Source of the DNA: Flaccisagitta enflata
Taxonomy: Eukaryota > Chaetognatha > Sagittoidea > Aphragmophora
Direction of reading: 5' to 3'
NCBI GenBank assembly: GCA_965153355.1
Contig: OZ231127.1
Coordinates: forward strand, 98,704,001 to 98,768,000
Length of the DNA: 64,000 bases
Shown: positions 45,408 through 58,435 of the stretch, one piece after another
Numbering within the stretch: the stretch's first letter is position 1
Layout: every line of letters starts with the position of its first letter
The notes under the pieces: generated by a model
The model's input: only the letters and a program-made list of their open reading frames with translations
Told to the model about the DNA's origin: nothing
The model's database searches: none
Program-made: the position numbers and the translations under genes

Positions 45408-45941
45408 TTTGTATAGTTTTGATAATAAGTAATAAGTAGTAATATGTATCAAACTAATTATAGTTAGATGATATACTAATGATATGAAAAAAATAATTTT
45501 GATAATCTTAATCATCATATGAATATTTTGTTTTATAGAAGAGCTGAAAAATTTTCATATTTTTTTTTCATTTTAATAAAAGTTTTATTTCGCTTTTTGT
45601 TATTCTGTCTTTATCCTTGATATTTCTTTTTTTACACTTATCTATTTGTTTCTTTTTTTGTCTAGATCTGATTCTCTTTTTTTTTTATTGTCTGTTTTTT
45701 TATTATCTTTCCCTGTCTCTTTCTCTCTCTCTCCTATAGATTCTTTTTTTTTATTCCTCTTCCTCCTCTTCATCCTTCCAGCTTCTGACCACTGATTGTT
45801 TCTTTCATAGATTTTTATTCTTCCTCTTCTTCTTCTTTGTCTATATTTCCAACCCACTTTATCTGTCAAAAGTTCTTCTTCCTCTTCCTCTTTTCATCCC
45901 TCACCCACTTTTACTCTCAGCAAATCCTCCTCTTCTCTTAT
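45405..45941. other. T-rich intergenic DNA
   Basis: Low-complexity T/C-rich sequence; no gene. Confidence 0.4.
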
Positions 45942-46526
45942 GGGCAGCGGCCCTGAAGGGGTCAATGACCTATGCTTTCACACATATGGGGAATTTTCTC
46001 CTCCTTCTTCTCCTCCTCCTCCTCCTCATGCTCTTCCTTCTTCTCTGTCCCCCCCCTTCAAATCCCAGTCTTGATGCCCAAATTCCAGTCTCAAGGCCCC
46101 TTCTTCTCCTTCTTCTCCGTCCCCCCCTCAAATCCCAGTCTTGAGGCCCAAATTCCGGTCTCAAGGCCCAAATCCCAGACTTGAGGCCCAAATCCTAGTC
46201 TCTAGGCCCAAATCCTAGCCTAAAGGCCCAAATCCTAGCCTAAAGGCCAAAACCTAGCCTCGAGGCCCAGATCCCAATTTTGAGGCCCAAATCTCAGCCT
46301 TGAGGCCCTAATCTCAACCTTGAGGGCCAAATCCCAGCCAGGACGCCCGATCCAAGGAGGAGGAGGAGGAGGAGGAGGAGGAGGAGGAGAAAATTCCCCA
46401 TATGTGTGAAAGCATAGGTCATCGAGCCCTTCGGGGCCGCTGCCCTGCTCCCCCCTCAACTTCAACCACAACCTATTTAGGCAGGGCACGGGTACCGCTG
46501 ACCATCTAACGCTTTTGCGACTATTA
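45942..46526 (+). mobile_element. Family B element, best preserved copy
   Basis: Left arm from GGGCAGCGGCCCTGAAGGGG through GGTCAATGACCTATGCTTTC to TCCTCC repeats, a GAGGCCCAAATCCCAGTCTT minisatellite, and a fully inverted right arm of about 85 bases ending at GGGGCCGCTGCCC. The tail contains GGGCACGGGTACCGCTGACC and ACGCTTTTGCGACTATT. Confidence 0.85.
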
Positions 46527-46527
46527 C

Positions 46528-46595
46528 TTTGCTGAGGTTATCAATTTCAAACGGAAATTATCGGGAATTGTGATGTCGAGTTGCGGGATTCTGGT

Positions 46596-46658
<63 letters not shown>

Positions 46659-47155
46659 GAGATATATCTTATCTCTTTCAAGTATCTATCTGAAAGTTAT
46701 AACCAAACTTGCAGAATTAAACGTCTTTGTTTCCACAATTTATCAACGGAGAAAGGGAGAAAGGGAGAAATAAAAGTTCAGAGGTCTTTTCTTTACGGAG
46801 AATTTAATGTAAGTGAATCATTCCAAATTTCAATTAAACAAGAAAACATGAAAAAGAAGAAATAGTTATTACAAAAAGAAAGATTACATTTTTGTCAGCA
46901 ACAATTGTTATTCTTGGGCGGCATTGAAATAAAGACTGAATAAGGACAAAGGCCGCCCTGAGAAGGCAACGTGATTCCTGTGAAAAGGAGAAAATGAGAA
47001 TTCACCAGTCAGAAAGGAATGTGTCTTTTAAAAGGGAAAAAGAATACGATGAGAAAAATTACGAAGGACAAATTCTTAATACAGTATGAATTATCACAAG
47101 TGCTTTTACAGAGATACAGTTTCTTTTCTCTAAATTGCTAATCCCGTTTTTTATA
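46528..47155 (-). repeat. Minus-strand copy of the BEL-linked repeat (candidate solo LTR)
   Basis: Inverted, diverged copy of 3366-3981, including the internal GA tract (46599-46646). No BEL coding sequence is adjacent, so a solo LTR is the simplest reading. It sits between a family B tail and a family A tail. Confidence 0.65.
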
Positions 47156-47157
47156 CC

Positions 47158-47222
47158 AATTCACAATCACTCAAAGCAGGGCAATGGGTATCGCTGACCA
47201 CATATTGCCCTTGGGCAACCTG
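47158..47222 (+). repeat. Family A tail fragment
   Basis: AATTCACAATCACTCAAAGC to TTGCCCTTGGGCAACCTGTT, matching the tails at 18580 and 59159. Confidence 0.75.
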
Positions 47223-47387
47223 TTAGTTATTTTTTATGCATTTTAGGTTATTTTAGGTCATTTTTAGTCATTTTACGTCATCTAAGCCATTGGAATTCAT
47301 TCAGTCTTTCCCGGGAATTCCCACGAATTCCCAGGATTTCCTGGGAATCGATATCGCAGAAACAAAGGGATAATTGCGTTGTGTGGA

Positions 47388-47575
47388 ACTGGTGGGTTTT
47401 AAGGCTAAAATTGAAACTGGTGGGTTTCAAGGTTTAAATTGAAACTAGTGGGTTTCAAGGCTTGTATTAAAACTGGTGGATGCCAAAACTGGTGGGCATG
47501 AATATAAACTGGAGGGCTTTAATTGAAAGTGGTGGGCTTGGATTGAAACTGGTGGGTTTAAAGGCTTTAATTGAA
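47388..47575. repeat. Minisatellite, about 28 bp unit
   Basis: Roughly seven diverged units of AAATTGAAACTGGTGGGTTT-CAAGGCTT. One more unit (GAAATTGGTGGATTCAG) lies beyond 48192, so the next element split the array. Confidence 0.75.
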
Positions 47576-48191
47576 CACAGTGGGCCTTAATTGGATATGA
47601 GTTATAAAAAATCCCCGATAGTAGTGACTTGTATAAGTAGCTACAATTCATAGTGGAGAATTGATGTTGACCTTTAAAAAAAAAATTTCCCTTGAAAATT
47701 TTTACAAAAATGATGAAAATTTTTGAAATTTTTCAATATTTGATATAAAACTTTTAGACTAATGTGTTTTGAATTTTTGATTCCAGATTCATATTCCTGG
47801 TAAAATTTCCAATCATTTGATAGGTTGCACTATATATTTTTATCAAAAGATAAAATTTTCATTTTCCATGCCACTGTTACAAAGAAAGTAACGGTGGCTT
47901 AAAATATGAAAATCTTATTTTTTCATGAAATTATATAGTGTGACCTATTAAATGACTGGAAATTTTACCAGGAATATGAATCTTGAATCAGAATTTCAAA
48001 ATGAATACATGCTTACAATTTATATGTAAATATATGGGAAAATTGATACTTTTTATAAAATTTTGCAAAATTTTTTAAGGGAAATTTTTTTTAAGGGTCA
48101 ACATCAATTCTCCACCATAAATTGGACCTACTCATACAAGTCACTACTATCGAGAATTTTTTTAACTCATATCCAGTTAAGGCCCACTGTG
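47576..48191. mobile_element. 616 bp palindromic element (family F) with TGAA target duplication
   Basis: Ends CACAGTGGGCCTTAA and TTAAGGCCCACTGTG; arms match to a centre near 47886 (GTTAC ... GTAAC). TGAA flanks both ends. The inner GATAGGTTGCACT / AGTGTGACCTATT motif is shared with 39646-40226. Confidence 0.85.
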
Positions 48192-49780
<1,589 letters not shown>

Positions 49781-49910
49781 TATACAGCTCTACTTATCTG
49801 GTGCTCATCGTCAACGAGAGAGAGATGAAAATGAGGAGAGGAATGTTAGGAAATGGCAGATGAGGAGGATGAGGATGAGGATGAGATAGGGAAATAGTGA
49901 TTATCCACCC

Positions 49911-50564
49911 TAAATTTGTTTTCAAGAAACAAAGGGATTCTTAGGAATTGATCGGTACCATTGTTTATATTGGCCAGTTAGATCATGGAATAGAACAGCA
50001 ACCTTCACACCGAAGGTTTAGGTGTTTACTTTCATTTCTACTTAGCTCATTCTGTGTGTACCTACACTTCAAAGTTTTGTTATAAGTAGGGTGTAGGGAT
50101 GGCAGCCCCATCCATATTGTCCCTTTGGTTTTTCAATAAACCCATTTTCTCTCTTCAGAGACTTTTTGGTTGTCCTTTTTTCATCGGCAGTTGATGTTAC
50201 ACAAGTGATGCGGGGTCACAATATCGCTGCGGACGGGTAAATTTGTTTTCAAGAAACAAAGGGATTCTTAGGAATCGATCGGTACCATTGTTTATATTGG
50301 CCAGTTAGATCGTGGAATAGAACAGCAACCTTCACACCGAAGGTTTAGGTGTTTACTTTCATTTCTACTTAGCTCATTCTGTGTGTACCTACACTTCAAA
50401 GTTTTGTTATAAGTAGGGTGTAGGGATGGCAGCCCCATCCATATTGTCCCTTTGGTTTTTCAATAAACCCATTTTCTCTCTTCAGAGACTTTTTGGTTGT
50501 CCTTTTTTCATCGGCAGTTGATGTTACACAAGTGATGCGGGGTCACAATATCGATGCGGACAGG
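49911..50564. repeat. 327 bp tandem duplication
   Basis: Unit 1 49911-50237 and unit 2 50238-50564 are nearly identical. Each has AGGTTTAGGTGTTTACTTTC, GTAGGGATGGCAGCCCC, CAATAAACCCATTTTC and a family C start (GATGCGGGGTCACAATATC). The AATAAA position suggests an LTR-like or transcribed unit. Confidence 0.85.
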
Positions 50565-50760
50565 TTGACAGGGGCATCCAACCCCCATCCATACCCCAAC
50601 CCACCCCCATCATTCAAACATACACAAACAGTATCTAGATCCCTTGTTTCCCTACTTTTCAACTTGATGACCATGACGGACAGACCGATGGATGGTCCAA
50701 TGGACTAACAGATGGTTGGACAAAGCCTTTAATAGAGTTGCGTTTCTTCAACTAAAAATG
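50520..50760 (-). repeat. Dispersed family C copy
   Basis: Begins GATGCGGGGTCACAATATCG, continues GACAGACCGATGGATGG, and ends GGACAAAGCCTTTAATAG then GTTGCGTTTCTTCAAC, a damaged terminal stem-loop. Confidence 0.55.
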
Positions 50761-50869
50761 TCCAATTGAAAGCAATTTTGTCTTACTCCTAAACGCCGTT
50801 TAGTATGGAGCCCAAAATGTGAGAGCTCACATGATCACAACCAAGTGTATCCTCATGCACATGGCCATA

Positions 50870-52490
50870 GGTCAAGACTGTAGGGAGACTCTAGGGACAG
50901 TGTGGTGACTGATGGCGCGTTGGAATCTCATTTGCATATTGTCGTCGTGATGTTCATTTTTTCACTCGCCACTTTGTCAACACGCTGGCCCTAGAGTCTC
51001 CCTACAGTTTCTCTACAGTCCCTACGGCGTCCCTACGCCGTCCCTACGGCGTCCCTACGCCGTCCCTACGCCGTCCCTAAGGCCTCCCTATGCCGTCCCT
51101 ACGCCGTCCCTACGGCCTCCCTACTAACTCGTTCTCGCTGGAGGTCAGTGAATGATATATAGTTGATTTTGAAGGTACACTGTAGGGTGGCCGTGGGGAC
51201 GGTGTAGGGATGGTGTAGGGACGCCGTAGGGAGACTCTGGGGACAGTGTGGTGACTGATGGCACGTTGGAATCTCATTTGCATATTGTCATCATGATCAT
51301 TTTTTTACTCGTCACTTTGTCACCACGCTGTCCCTAGAGTCTCCCTGCAGTTTTTCTACAGTCACTTGTCTCCCTACGGCGTCCCTATGCCATCCCTACG
51401 GCATCCCTATGTCGTCCCTACTTGGTCCTTACGGCGGCCCTACAACCAACTAACTCATTCTCACCTCATGTTTGGCAAAGGGATGACTTATTGCGGTGGG
51501 ATCAAAAATCTCATTTGCATATTGTCGTCGTAATTTTACTTGCTTTCTTGACAGTTCCAACCTCTTTAATATGGAGGTCAATGACTGATATGTAGTTGAT
51601 TTTGTAGGTATACTGTACTGTACCCTACCATGCAATGAATGAATGAATGAATGAATGAACAAATTAATGAATTAATGAATCAATGAATGAATGAATGATT
51701 GAATGAATGGAAGGAGAAATGGATGGTTGAGTAAATGAAGATATAGATAAATGAATGAATGAATGAATGAATGAATGGTTGAGTAAATGAATGAACAAAT
51801 AAATAGACGTATATAAAGTGAATGAATAAATAGATAAAAAATTGACAACTTCAACCTCTAAACCTGATATGTAGTTGATCTTGTAGGTACACTGTGAGGA
51901 GGGGGTAGGGACGGCGTAGGGACGCCGTAGGGACGGCGTAGGGAGACTGAAGGGAGACTCTTAGGACAGCGTGGTGACTGATGGCGGGTTGGAATCTCAT
52001 TTACATATTGTCGTCGTGATGTTCATTTTTTCACCCACCACTTGGTCACCACGCTGGTCCTAGAGTAGGGAGGCTGTAGGGAGGCTGTAGGGAGGCTGTA
52101 GGGAGGCTGTAGGGAGGCCGTAGGGACGGCGTAGGGACGGCGTAGGGACGGCGTAGGGACGGCGTAGGGACGGTGTAGGGACGCCGTAGGGACGCTGTAG
52201 GGAGACTGTAGGGAGACTCTAGGGACAGTGTGGTGACTGATGGCGGGTTGGAATCTCATTTGCATATTGTCGTCGGGATGTTAATTTTTTCACCCACCAC
52301 TTGGTCACCACGCTGGCCCTAGAGTCTCCCTACAGTTTCTCTACAGTCCCTACGGCGTCCCTACGGCGTCCCTATGGCGTCCCTACGCCGTCCCTACGGC
52401 GTCCCTACGGCGTCCCTACGGCGTCCCTACGCCGTCCCTTCGGCCTCCCTACTAACTCGTTCTCGCTTCCAGGCGTGTCCGACAACTAAC
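50870..52490. repeat. Inverted-repeat minisatellite cluster (family D)
   Basis: Four modules, each centred on GGAATCTCATTTGCATATTG (near 50927, 51265, 51990, 52250; a partial fifth near 51507). Each is bordered by GTAGGGACGGC-type arrays on the left and their complement (GTCCCTACGGC) on the right. The borders read TCTAGGGACAGTGTGGTGAC and GTCACCACGCTGGCCCTAGA, so each module is a foldback. Confidence 0.8.
51634..51790. repeat. (TGAA)n microsatellite
   Basis: TGAA units, impure, inside the family D cluster. Confidence 0.9.
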
Positions 52491-52805
52491 CCCTGATGGC
52501 AAAATAATGGCCGCCAATGCTTCTATGTTATACCCTTTATGGTGAATCATTACTCGTTGACATGTCCATTTGTTTGGTATGAGAAGTGCAACGCCTCCTG
52601 CCTTTGCCATTTGGGGAGTGTATACTTTGTCATTTCGTAATAAAGTGTAACCAATTATGTTTCCTATGTTTGCGTCCTGCAACAAGCGTGTATCACTCAA
52701 CGCAAAGATGCAGTTTTCTCCTTGTTGATCAATGAATCTAACTAGTTCGTCAAATTGCGTTCGGAGTCCATGGACGTTGACACAAATCAATTTAACTTTA
52801 TCCAT
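52491..52805 (-). pseudogene. Non-LTR retrotransposon ORF2, truncated after the first about 105 codons
   Basis: ATG at 52805 overlaps the ORF1 stop by eight bases in another frame. It encodes the N-terminus of an apurinic-type endonuclease: LICVNVHGLRTQFDELVRFI, FALSDTRL and GGVALLIPNKW. The similarity ends where the family D cluster begins (about 52490), so the rest of the endonuclease and the reverse transcriptase are missing. Confidence 0.82.
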
Positions 52806-54178
52806 TGACCGTCATCCCTTGGCCTGAGTCTGGCAGTGCTCCATCCCTTTCTTGACCTGCACGACGTCTTCTTGTCGCAGATTCCCACACTGTTGGCTCA
52901 CGACTTTGATTTAAGAAGGTAAAACTGTCAAAGCATGTTTGGGCTATACCTCGGCAGTCAACTTCTTGAATGTCTCTCCCATTGTTCATCATTTCTTTCA
53001 CGGCATCCACCACCATTTGGATACAGAGAGTGAAGACTGTGACTACCGCTTCTGCAGAGATAGCGTCCGTAGATGAGAGAAAGCAATCTCGCAATTCCGG
53101 CTGCTGTTGTTGTTGCTGAGGATGTAATGCTGATGCTAATGTTGCTGTTGGCGACACAGATGCTGTTGTTTCTCTGGTTGACATTGCTGCAGTTGTCGTT
53201 GCTGGCGCTGCTGTGATTGGAGCTGCTGTAGATGCAGTTGCCGGTCTTCCTGCTTGAGTTGCTGTTGATGCTACAAATGATGCTGTTGCTGACGAAAGCT
53301 CAGCTCCAGTTATGACACTTGAGCTAAGCATCCTCTCTCTCTCGGCTCTAACAGCTTCTTTGTAGACCGAGCAGCCCCTGTATAATGACACATGCGCGCC
53401 ACCACAGTTAGCGCATGTGACGTCATTCTTATCGTTAGGGCCGGCGTTATGGCGATGGTCACCACCACAACGGAGGCATTTCTGTTTGGCAGCCCTGCAT
53501 TCGCGGAAACAGTGCCCAAATTCTTGGCAACGAAAACATTGGGTTACAACGGGGTCTTTATGGTAATCAACCACAGCGAATTTTTGGAAGAAACATCTGA
53601 ATCCATTTACCAGCAGCTTGTCCTTTTGTTCTTTGGAGCTAAATGTTATCATCACAGTCGTCGACTTTTCTTGTTTACCTTTCAAATTGAAGCGAAAAAT
53701 ATCTTTTGGGTGGAGATCGTCGTTAAACAGATTTTCTTTTATTTCCTCATCAGTGAGCGGCAAACCGAGGATACGGACTCGCTGGTTGACTGATCTGTCC
53801 TGTGGCAGTTGGGGAGTGACACGTCCATATGTTTCCGGCACTTCTTGCCTGAGGATGCTGAAATAATGTGGACTTTGACCTTCTACTAATACGTCGCCTG
53901 ATTGCAAGACTTTTATGGTCTTGATTTTAGCTTCTGGTTTTAGCTCCTGAATTATTTTCGCCAGCTCTAGTGGGTTGCTTTTAATCTCCGGGGCAAGGCG
54001 GTTTTTGAGAATGTTTGGCAAAATGTTGTACTGAATTCCATTTGTGGGTTCCTTCGTCATGGATTGAATTTGAGCTTTGTCGTTGAGGATGGTGTTATTG
54101 TTGGTAGCATTGTTGTTGACATTGGCGTTGCTGTTGATGTTGGCATTATTGTTGATGTTGGCGTTGTTATTGACATTG

Positions 54179-54261
<83 letters not shown>

Positions 54262-54729
54262 GGCGTTTTGGTCAGCGTTGCTGCTGCTGCTGCTACTGTT
54301 CCTGTCCCCTCCTGGCAACGATGAGTCTTTGAGCGCTTTTGCGATTCCATCGATTACATCAAGAAATACCGTTGAGACAAAGTTGTCAAGCGAAATGCGC
54401 GTTTTTCCCCCTTTTGGCCACTGTACTTGGATCTTCCCCGATCGAAAGATTTCCATGTGAGCCCCTGAGCAACGCGTAATGGTGCTAATATCGAACTTAA
54501 AACCATTAGTGAGCTCAGATTTGGTCGCTCCCATTAGCTCCAGCGCGTCGCATGTTTTCTCTAACTTTGGCGGTTTGACGAAGAGGCTGAATGGCGACGC
54601 TTCCAATTTGTCTACATTCCATTGGTAGACGTAGCTGCGACCCTCAGAGATGCGCCTCACGTCCTCGATCACTTTCTTTGCCTTTTCAGAAATCACATTG
54701 TCTGTCTTTAATTCTGGCGGCTTTCCCAT
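52798..54729 (-). CDS. Non-LTR retrotransposon ORF1 (gag-like, zinc knuckles)
   Basis: 643 codons, minus strand, ATG at 54729. An N-terminal region of mixed alpha/beta character is followed by an Asn homopolymer encoded by a (GTT)n tract at 54178-54260. Next come a domain with VRILGLPLTDEEIKENLF, typical of jockey/I-type ORF1, and three CCHC-like knuckles: CFRCQEFGHCFREC, CLRCGGDHRH and CANCGGAHVSLYRGC. The C-terminus is Ala/Thr/Gln-rich. It would bind RNA and form the retrotransposition particle. The frame is intact, unlike its ORF2. Confidence 0.88.
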
Positions 54730-54918
54730 CCTGACGACTTTTCGTTGTTCTGGCGAACGGGATAGACTTTTCCGCGATTAAGTGACCTTGATCATTTGTT
54801 TTCAGCTCGAGGTATGTGCATTTAGAAGTAATTTTGGCGTGTTGAAAGGAAAACAGCAAAAAAGGATTAAATTGGCTCTCAAAATTATAGGAAGACACGT
54901 CTAGACGCTACCTTCACT

Positions 54919-54919
54919 T

Positions 54920-55000
<81 letters not shown>
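54919..55000. repeat. (GA)n microsatellite at the LINE 5' end
   Basis: Pure GA run about 190 bases upstream of ORF1. Confidence 0.95.
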
Positions 55001-55004
<4 letters not shown>

Positions 55005-55189
55005 AATTGCAATTCTTCATTAAGCAAGCTAAATAGTCAAATCTAAGTGTCTCTTTTGCTATCTCATTCAGTCTGTCTGTTTGTCTATCGATATGTCTCG
55101 CTTTGTCACTTTTGGTCCTTTTGAAGCTGTTGGTATGTTGCTGTCTGTTGATCTGCCTACAGCAGGTCTGCCAATTTTGGTCAGTTTCT

Positions 55190-55191
55190 TG

Positions 55192-55278
<87 letters not shown>

Positions 55279-55345
55279 TGTGAGTGTGAGTGTGTGTGTG
55301 TGAGTGTGTGTATTTGTGAGTGGTTGTGAGTGTGTGTGTGCATCT
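55190..55345. repeat. (GT)n microsatellite
   Basis: GT with GA interruptions at the 3' side. Confidence 0.97.
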
Positions 55346-56057
55346 CCACACCGATTTAAACTCAGGTTAGGAAAGTTGTGGTCCCGGTAAAAAATATCAG
55401 GGTCCCAAAAAGGGAAAGTTAATCATTTCTTTCTGATCGATAAAAGAATGGACAAAACGTTTTTTTGAAAACAGGCGTGTGCATTCATGACCAATAATGA
55501 CCAATATACAATGTAACCTAGTGAGATAAGACAAAATAGAATGGAAAATCCTCCGGGACTGGTCCCGGAGACAGTCCAGGAGAAAATTTAGGCTCTGGGC
55601 TTGTTAATTCAAGCTGTGTCTCAGCAGCAACAATATTGACTATTTTTACTCAATCACATTCTTTTTTTCTTTTTTTCTTTCGCTCTCTTTTATCATCTGA
55701 GATTTGATTTATGCTAGAACTTTCAATGCAAATTTCAATGAGCTACATAGCTATGAGAAAACTAATTGACAGATTTTTTAGCAAATCAAAGAAAATCATG
55801 AAAAATGACCATTCAAAAATGCATAAAAATTTTGTGATTTTCTTTTTATAAGGATTTGATAACTGAAATGAATCATCTGATCATAAGGTTTAGAAACATC
55901 TTCTGAAGTTTTGATATATCTACTCCATTTTAAATGACAAGAAATAATGTGTTGTTGTCTTTGCTGCTAGGATGCGATATCGCACCTTAGCTGCACTTTT
56001 TGCAATTAATGCATCACAGCAAACAGCTCCTAACGATGTCTAAATACCCCGTAATCG
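55346..56057. other. Intergenic, nothing recognised
   Basis: AT-rich DNA. A short palindrome, GGGACTGGTCCCGG, is near 55557. No gene. Confidence 0.4.
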
Positions 56058-56255
56058 GGGGTGATATTAAACCCCGGGGGTTATTCGGGGTTGCTCGGGG
56101 TTGCTCGGGGTTGAACCCCAAGTAAACCCCGAGAAAGCCAAGCTTGGGGTTTGCTCGGGGTTGCTCGGGGTTTGCTCGGGGTTGACATTATTTCTAAAGA
56201 CATTTCCATTATTTACCAAAGACAATTCTTAGCCAACCCCAAGAAACCCCGAGCA
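56058..56255. repeat. CGGGGTTGCT minisatellite, G-quadruplex prone
   Basis: GGGG runs spaced by TTGCTC or similar (56086-56186), with the complementary AACCCC / CCCCGAG motifs on both sides, so hairpins are also possible. Confidence 0.8.
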
Positions 56256-56773
56256 ATCAGAAATTCTTTGGTCATTTTGTATTCTTTGATTACTGACATA
56301 ACTTGATTTTTGTGCGTCATAGTACAGTTAAGGACGAAGTGAAACGTGGATGAGATATTCTTTGCAATGAACTGTCTCCTCTAGATGTCTTTCTTACGAT
56401 TACTATAGATTCTACCAAAATTAGTTTTAGCTATCCTCCCGAGCCATAAGAATTGATTTGACAGCAGATTCTTCTTTGTTGGACATAAATCTATCACAAT
56501 CAAGACAAAAATCAATTCTTACGGCTTGTTAGGAGGCCCCCCCCCTTGGGTTTTTAACACCCGTCCCCAACAATTATGTGACCCTGTGTCCTTCATTCTA
56601 TTATTTCAGCATCATTGGGCAATGTTTTCATTACTACACATGTCCGAATGCATGATTAGCTTTATCATCACTGCTCCTGCCGATTCACGCGAAACTTGGA
56701 TAGCCATGTATTCAGCCTTGTTTTGTTTGATAGCAATTCATCCAAAAGAAGCTAGGAGTGGATCAGGAAAATG
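56256..56773. other. Intergenic
   Basis: No supported gene. Confidence 0.4.
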
Positions 56774-57085
56774 ATTGATGGGTGAGGAGGCGCTGGATTG
56801 TCTGTGCAGTTTTAATAATCATCTCAGTTATTTGTCTGGAACCATTTATCATTCATTTGGAACCAAAATTGCCAAAGTTTTATCTTGTACTTCCTTCCAC
56901 TTCATATGTCGTGGTTTGTCAAGTTCAAGATTATTGATGGGTGAGGAGGCGCTGGATTGTCTGCGCAATTTTGATAATCATCAATGTTATTCGTCTGGAA
57001 CCACTTATCATTCGATTGAAACCGAAAGTGGTCTCCAGTACTTCCTTCCACTTAATATGTCATGATTTTTCAGGTTCTTTGTTCA
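56774..57085. repeat. Tandem duplication of about 159 bp
   Basis: Both units start ATGGGTGAGGAGGCGCTGGA (near 56778 and 56937) and stay recognisable to ACTTCCTTCCACTT. The unit is a multiple of three, and one frame is open across both, but the predicted peptide is not recognisable. Confidence 0.75.
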
Positions 57086-57964
57086 AAATCATCCAAAAGC
57101 AGCACAAATCCGATTTTTCTCCCAGGAACTTAGACATAATCTTTGCTCTCTCTTTCAGTTCCATGCGATGTACTATCTCCACCGAAAGAAATGCGACACC
57201 CTAGGAATCATATGACTTATTGACTAAACTTTGGTAACTGAGAGAGTTTTTAAGTCAAGTAAATTCTTTTTCAATGAAAGAGAAACTATGAATATGAGGT
57301 GAATAAATAGCAATTTCTATCTCGTTTTTTCATTAACATGGATGATAATCTTTTCTCATTATCCTGCAGTTTTTTGCAAAGCAGGTATACTCTTTTGTTT
57401 GCCATTACCAAACTGCTTGAGCTACAGAATCTGGATTGCGCTCATCTTTTAGAATTTTTGATGTCGATTAATAAGCTTTTTTGGAAAAAGAATCTAGCTT
57501 CTCCAGAAGCTAAGATAACCATAGTTAAAGTTATATTATATTTTTCTAAGCTAAGATAACCATAGTTAAAGTTACATTATATTTTTCTTTTTTTCACAAT
57601 ACTTTATCAATTCTGAAAATGACTATTTTCCCTCTGCTTGCCATTTCTAAATGCTTTAAGATATATGGACCACATTGGACTCTTACAACTAGAAGTGTTT
57701 AAAACAACTTATCGAATCAATTTTCAATTCTTTATTTTAACTATTTTAACTAGTTAATTTGGTCTAGTTAACTACACCCATTTTCAGAAAATTAACTAGT
57801 TAACTAACTAGTTAAAGTTAACTACTTCGAGTCCTACGCCTGTGCAAAAAAAGTTTTCTTTGCTCTCTTCCTATATTTAGTCAGATGATCAACAAACATG
57901 TTTTAAGAGTTTAACTTACTACTCTGTCATTTCTTCTGTCTGTTTGCCCTTCTGTTTCTAACAG
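57086..57964. other. Intergenic or intronic DNA
   Basis: AGCTAAGATAACCATAGTTA is repeated at 57510 and 57549. No gene supported. Confidence 0.4.
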
Positions 57965-58049
57965 GTCTCACATGATTAGTCAGAAAAGTGATATGAGCGA
58001 TATAGATAGTACATCTGCCCTCAGCACAATGAAATTAGACATGGAGATG
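57965..58049 (+). CDS. Possible internal exon of an unknown gene
   Basis: Acceptor TTTCTAACAG and donor GTAAAA bracket an 85-base open segment reading SHMISQKSDMSDIDSTSALS then TMKLDMEM. Composition is protein-like, but no partner exon or family is recognised. Confidence 0.3.
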
Positions 58050-58347
58050 GTAAAAACCAAGTATTTGACGTAGAAAAACAATATCGGCAATTTTCATGGC
58101 AGGGGTGTAATTAGTTCCATAACCTTTGATAATTTCCCCCCCCCCTGCCTTTGATTTTCTTCTCCGCGATGCAGCGCGTCATGTTACCAAGTCAATGATT
58201 TTCTTCCCCATAAAGCAATAAAACAGTGTGTTCAAGGTTGAGATAGTGTTAGATTGTGTTCTACTCATCATGTTCTATGATTTGCCACTGCCAAAAGTCA
58301 TACTTTCAATAAATTTTCTTTTTTGTTTTCTTTTTTCCTCCCTCCTT

Positions 58348-58349
<2 letters not shown>

Positions 58350-58404
<55 letters not shown>
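58350..58404. repeat. (CT)n microsatellite
   Basis: Pure CT run just upstream of a family A element. Confidence 0.95.
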
Positions 58405-58407
<3 letters not shown>

Positions 58408-58435
58408 CTCTCCCTCTCAGCATTTACAACTTTTT

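Noticed and set aside
51000-51130. CRISPR-like or CpG regulatory array of GTCCCTACGGC
   Set aside because: No spacers; it is a minisatellite arm of the family D foldbacks.
53392-53866. Plus-strand frames opposite the LINE ORF1
   Set aside because: Shadow frames of the well-supported minus-strand ORF1.
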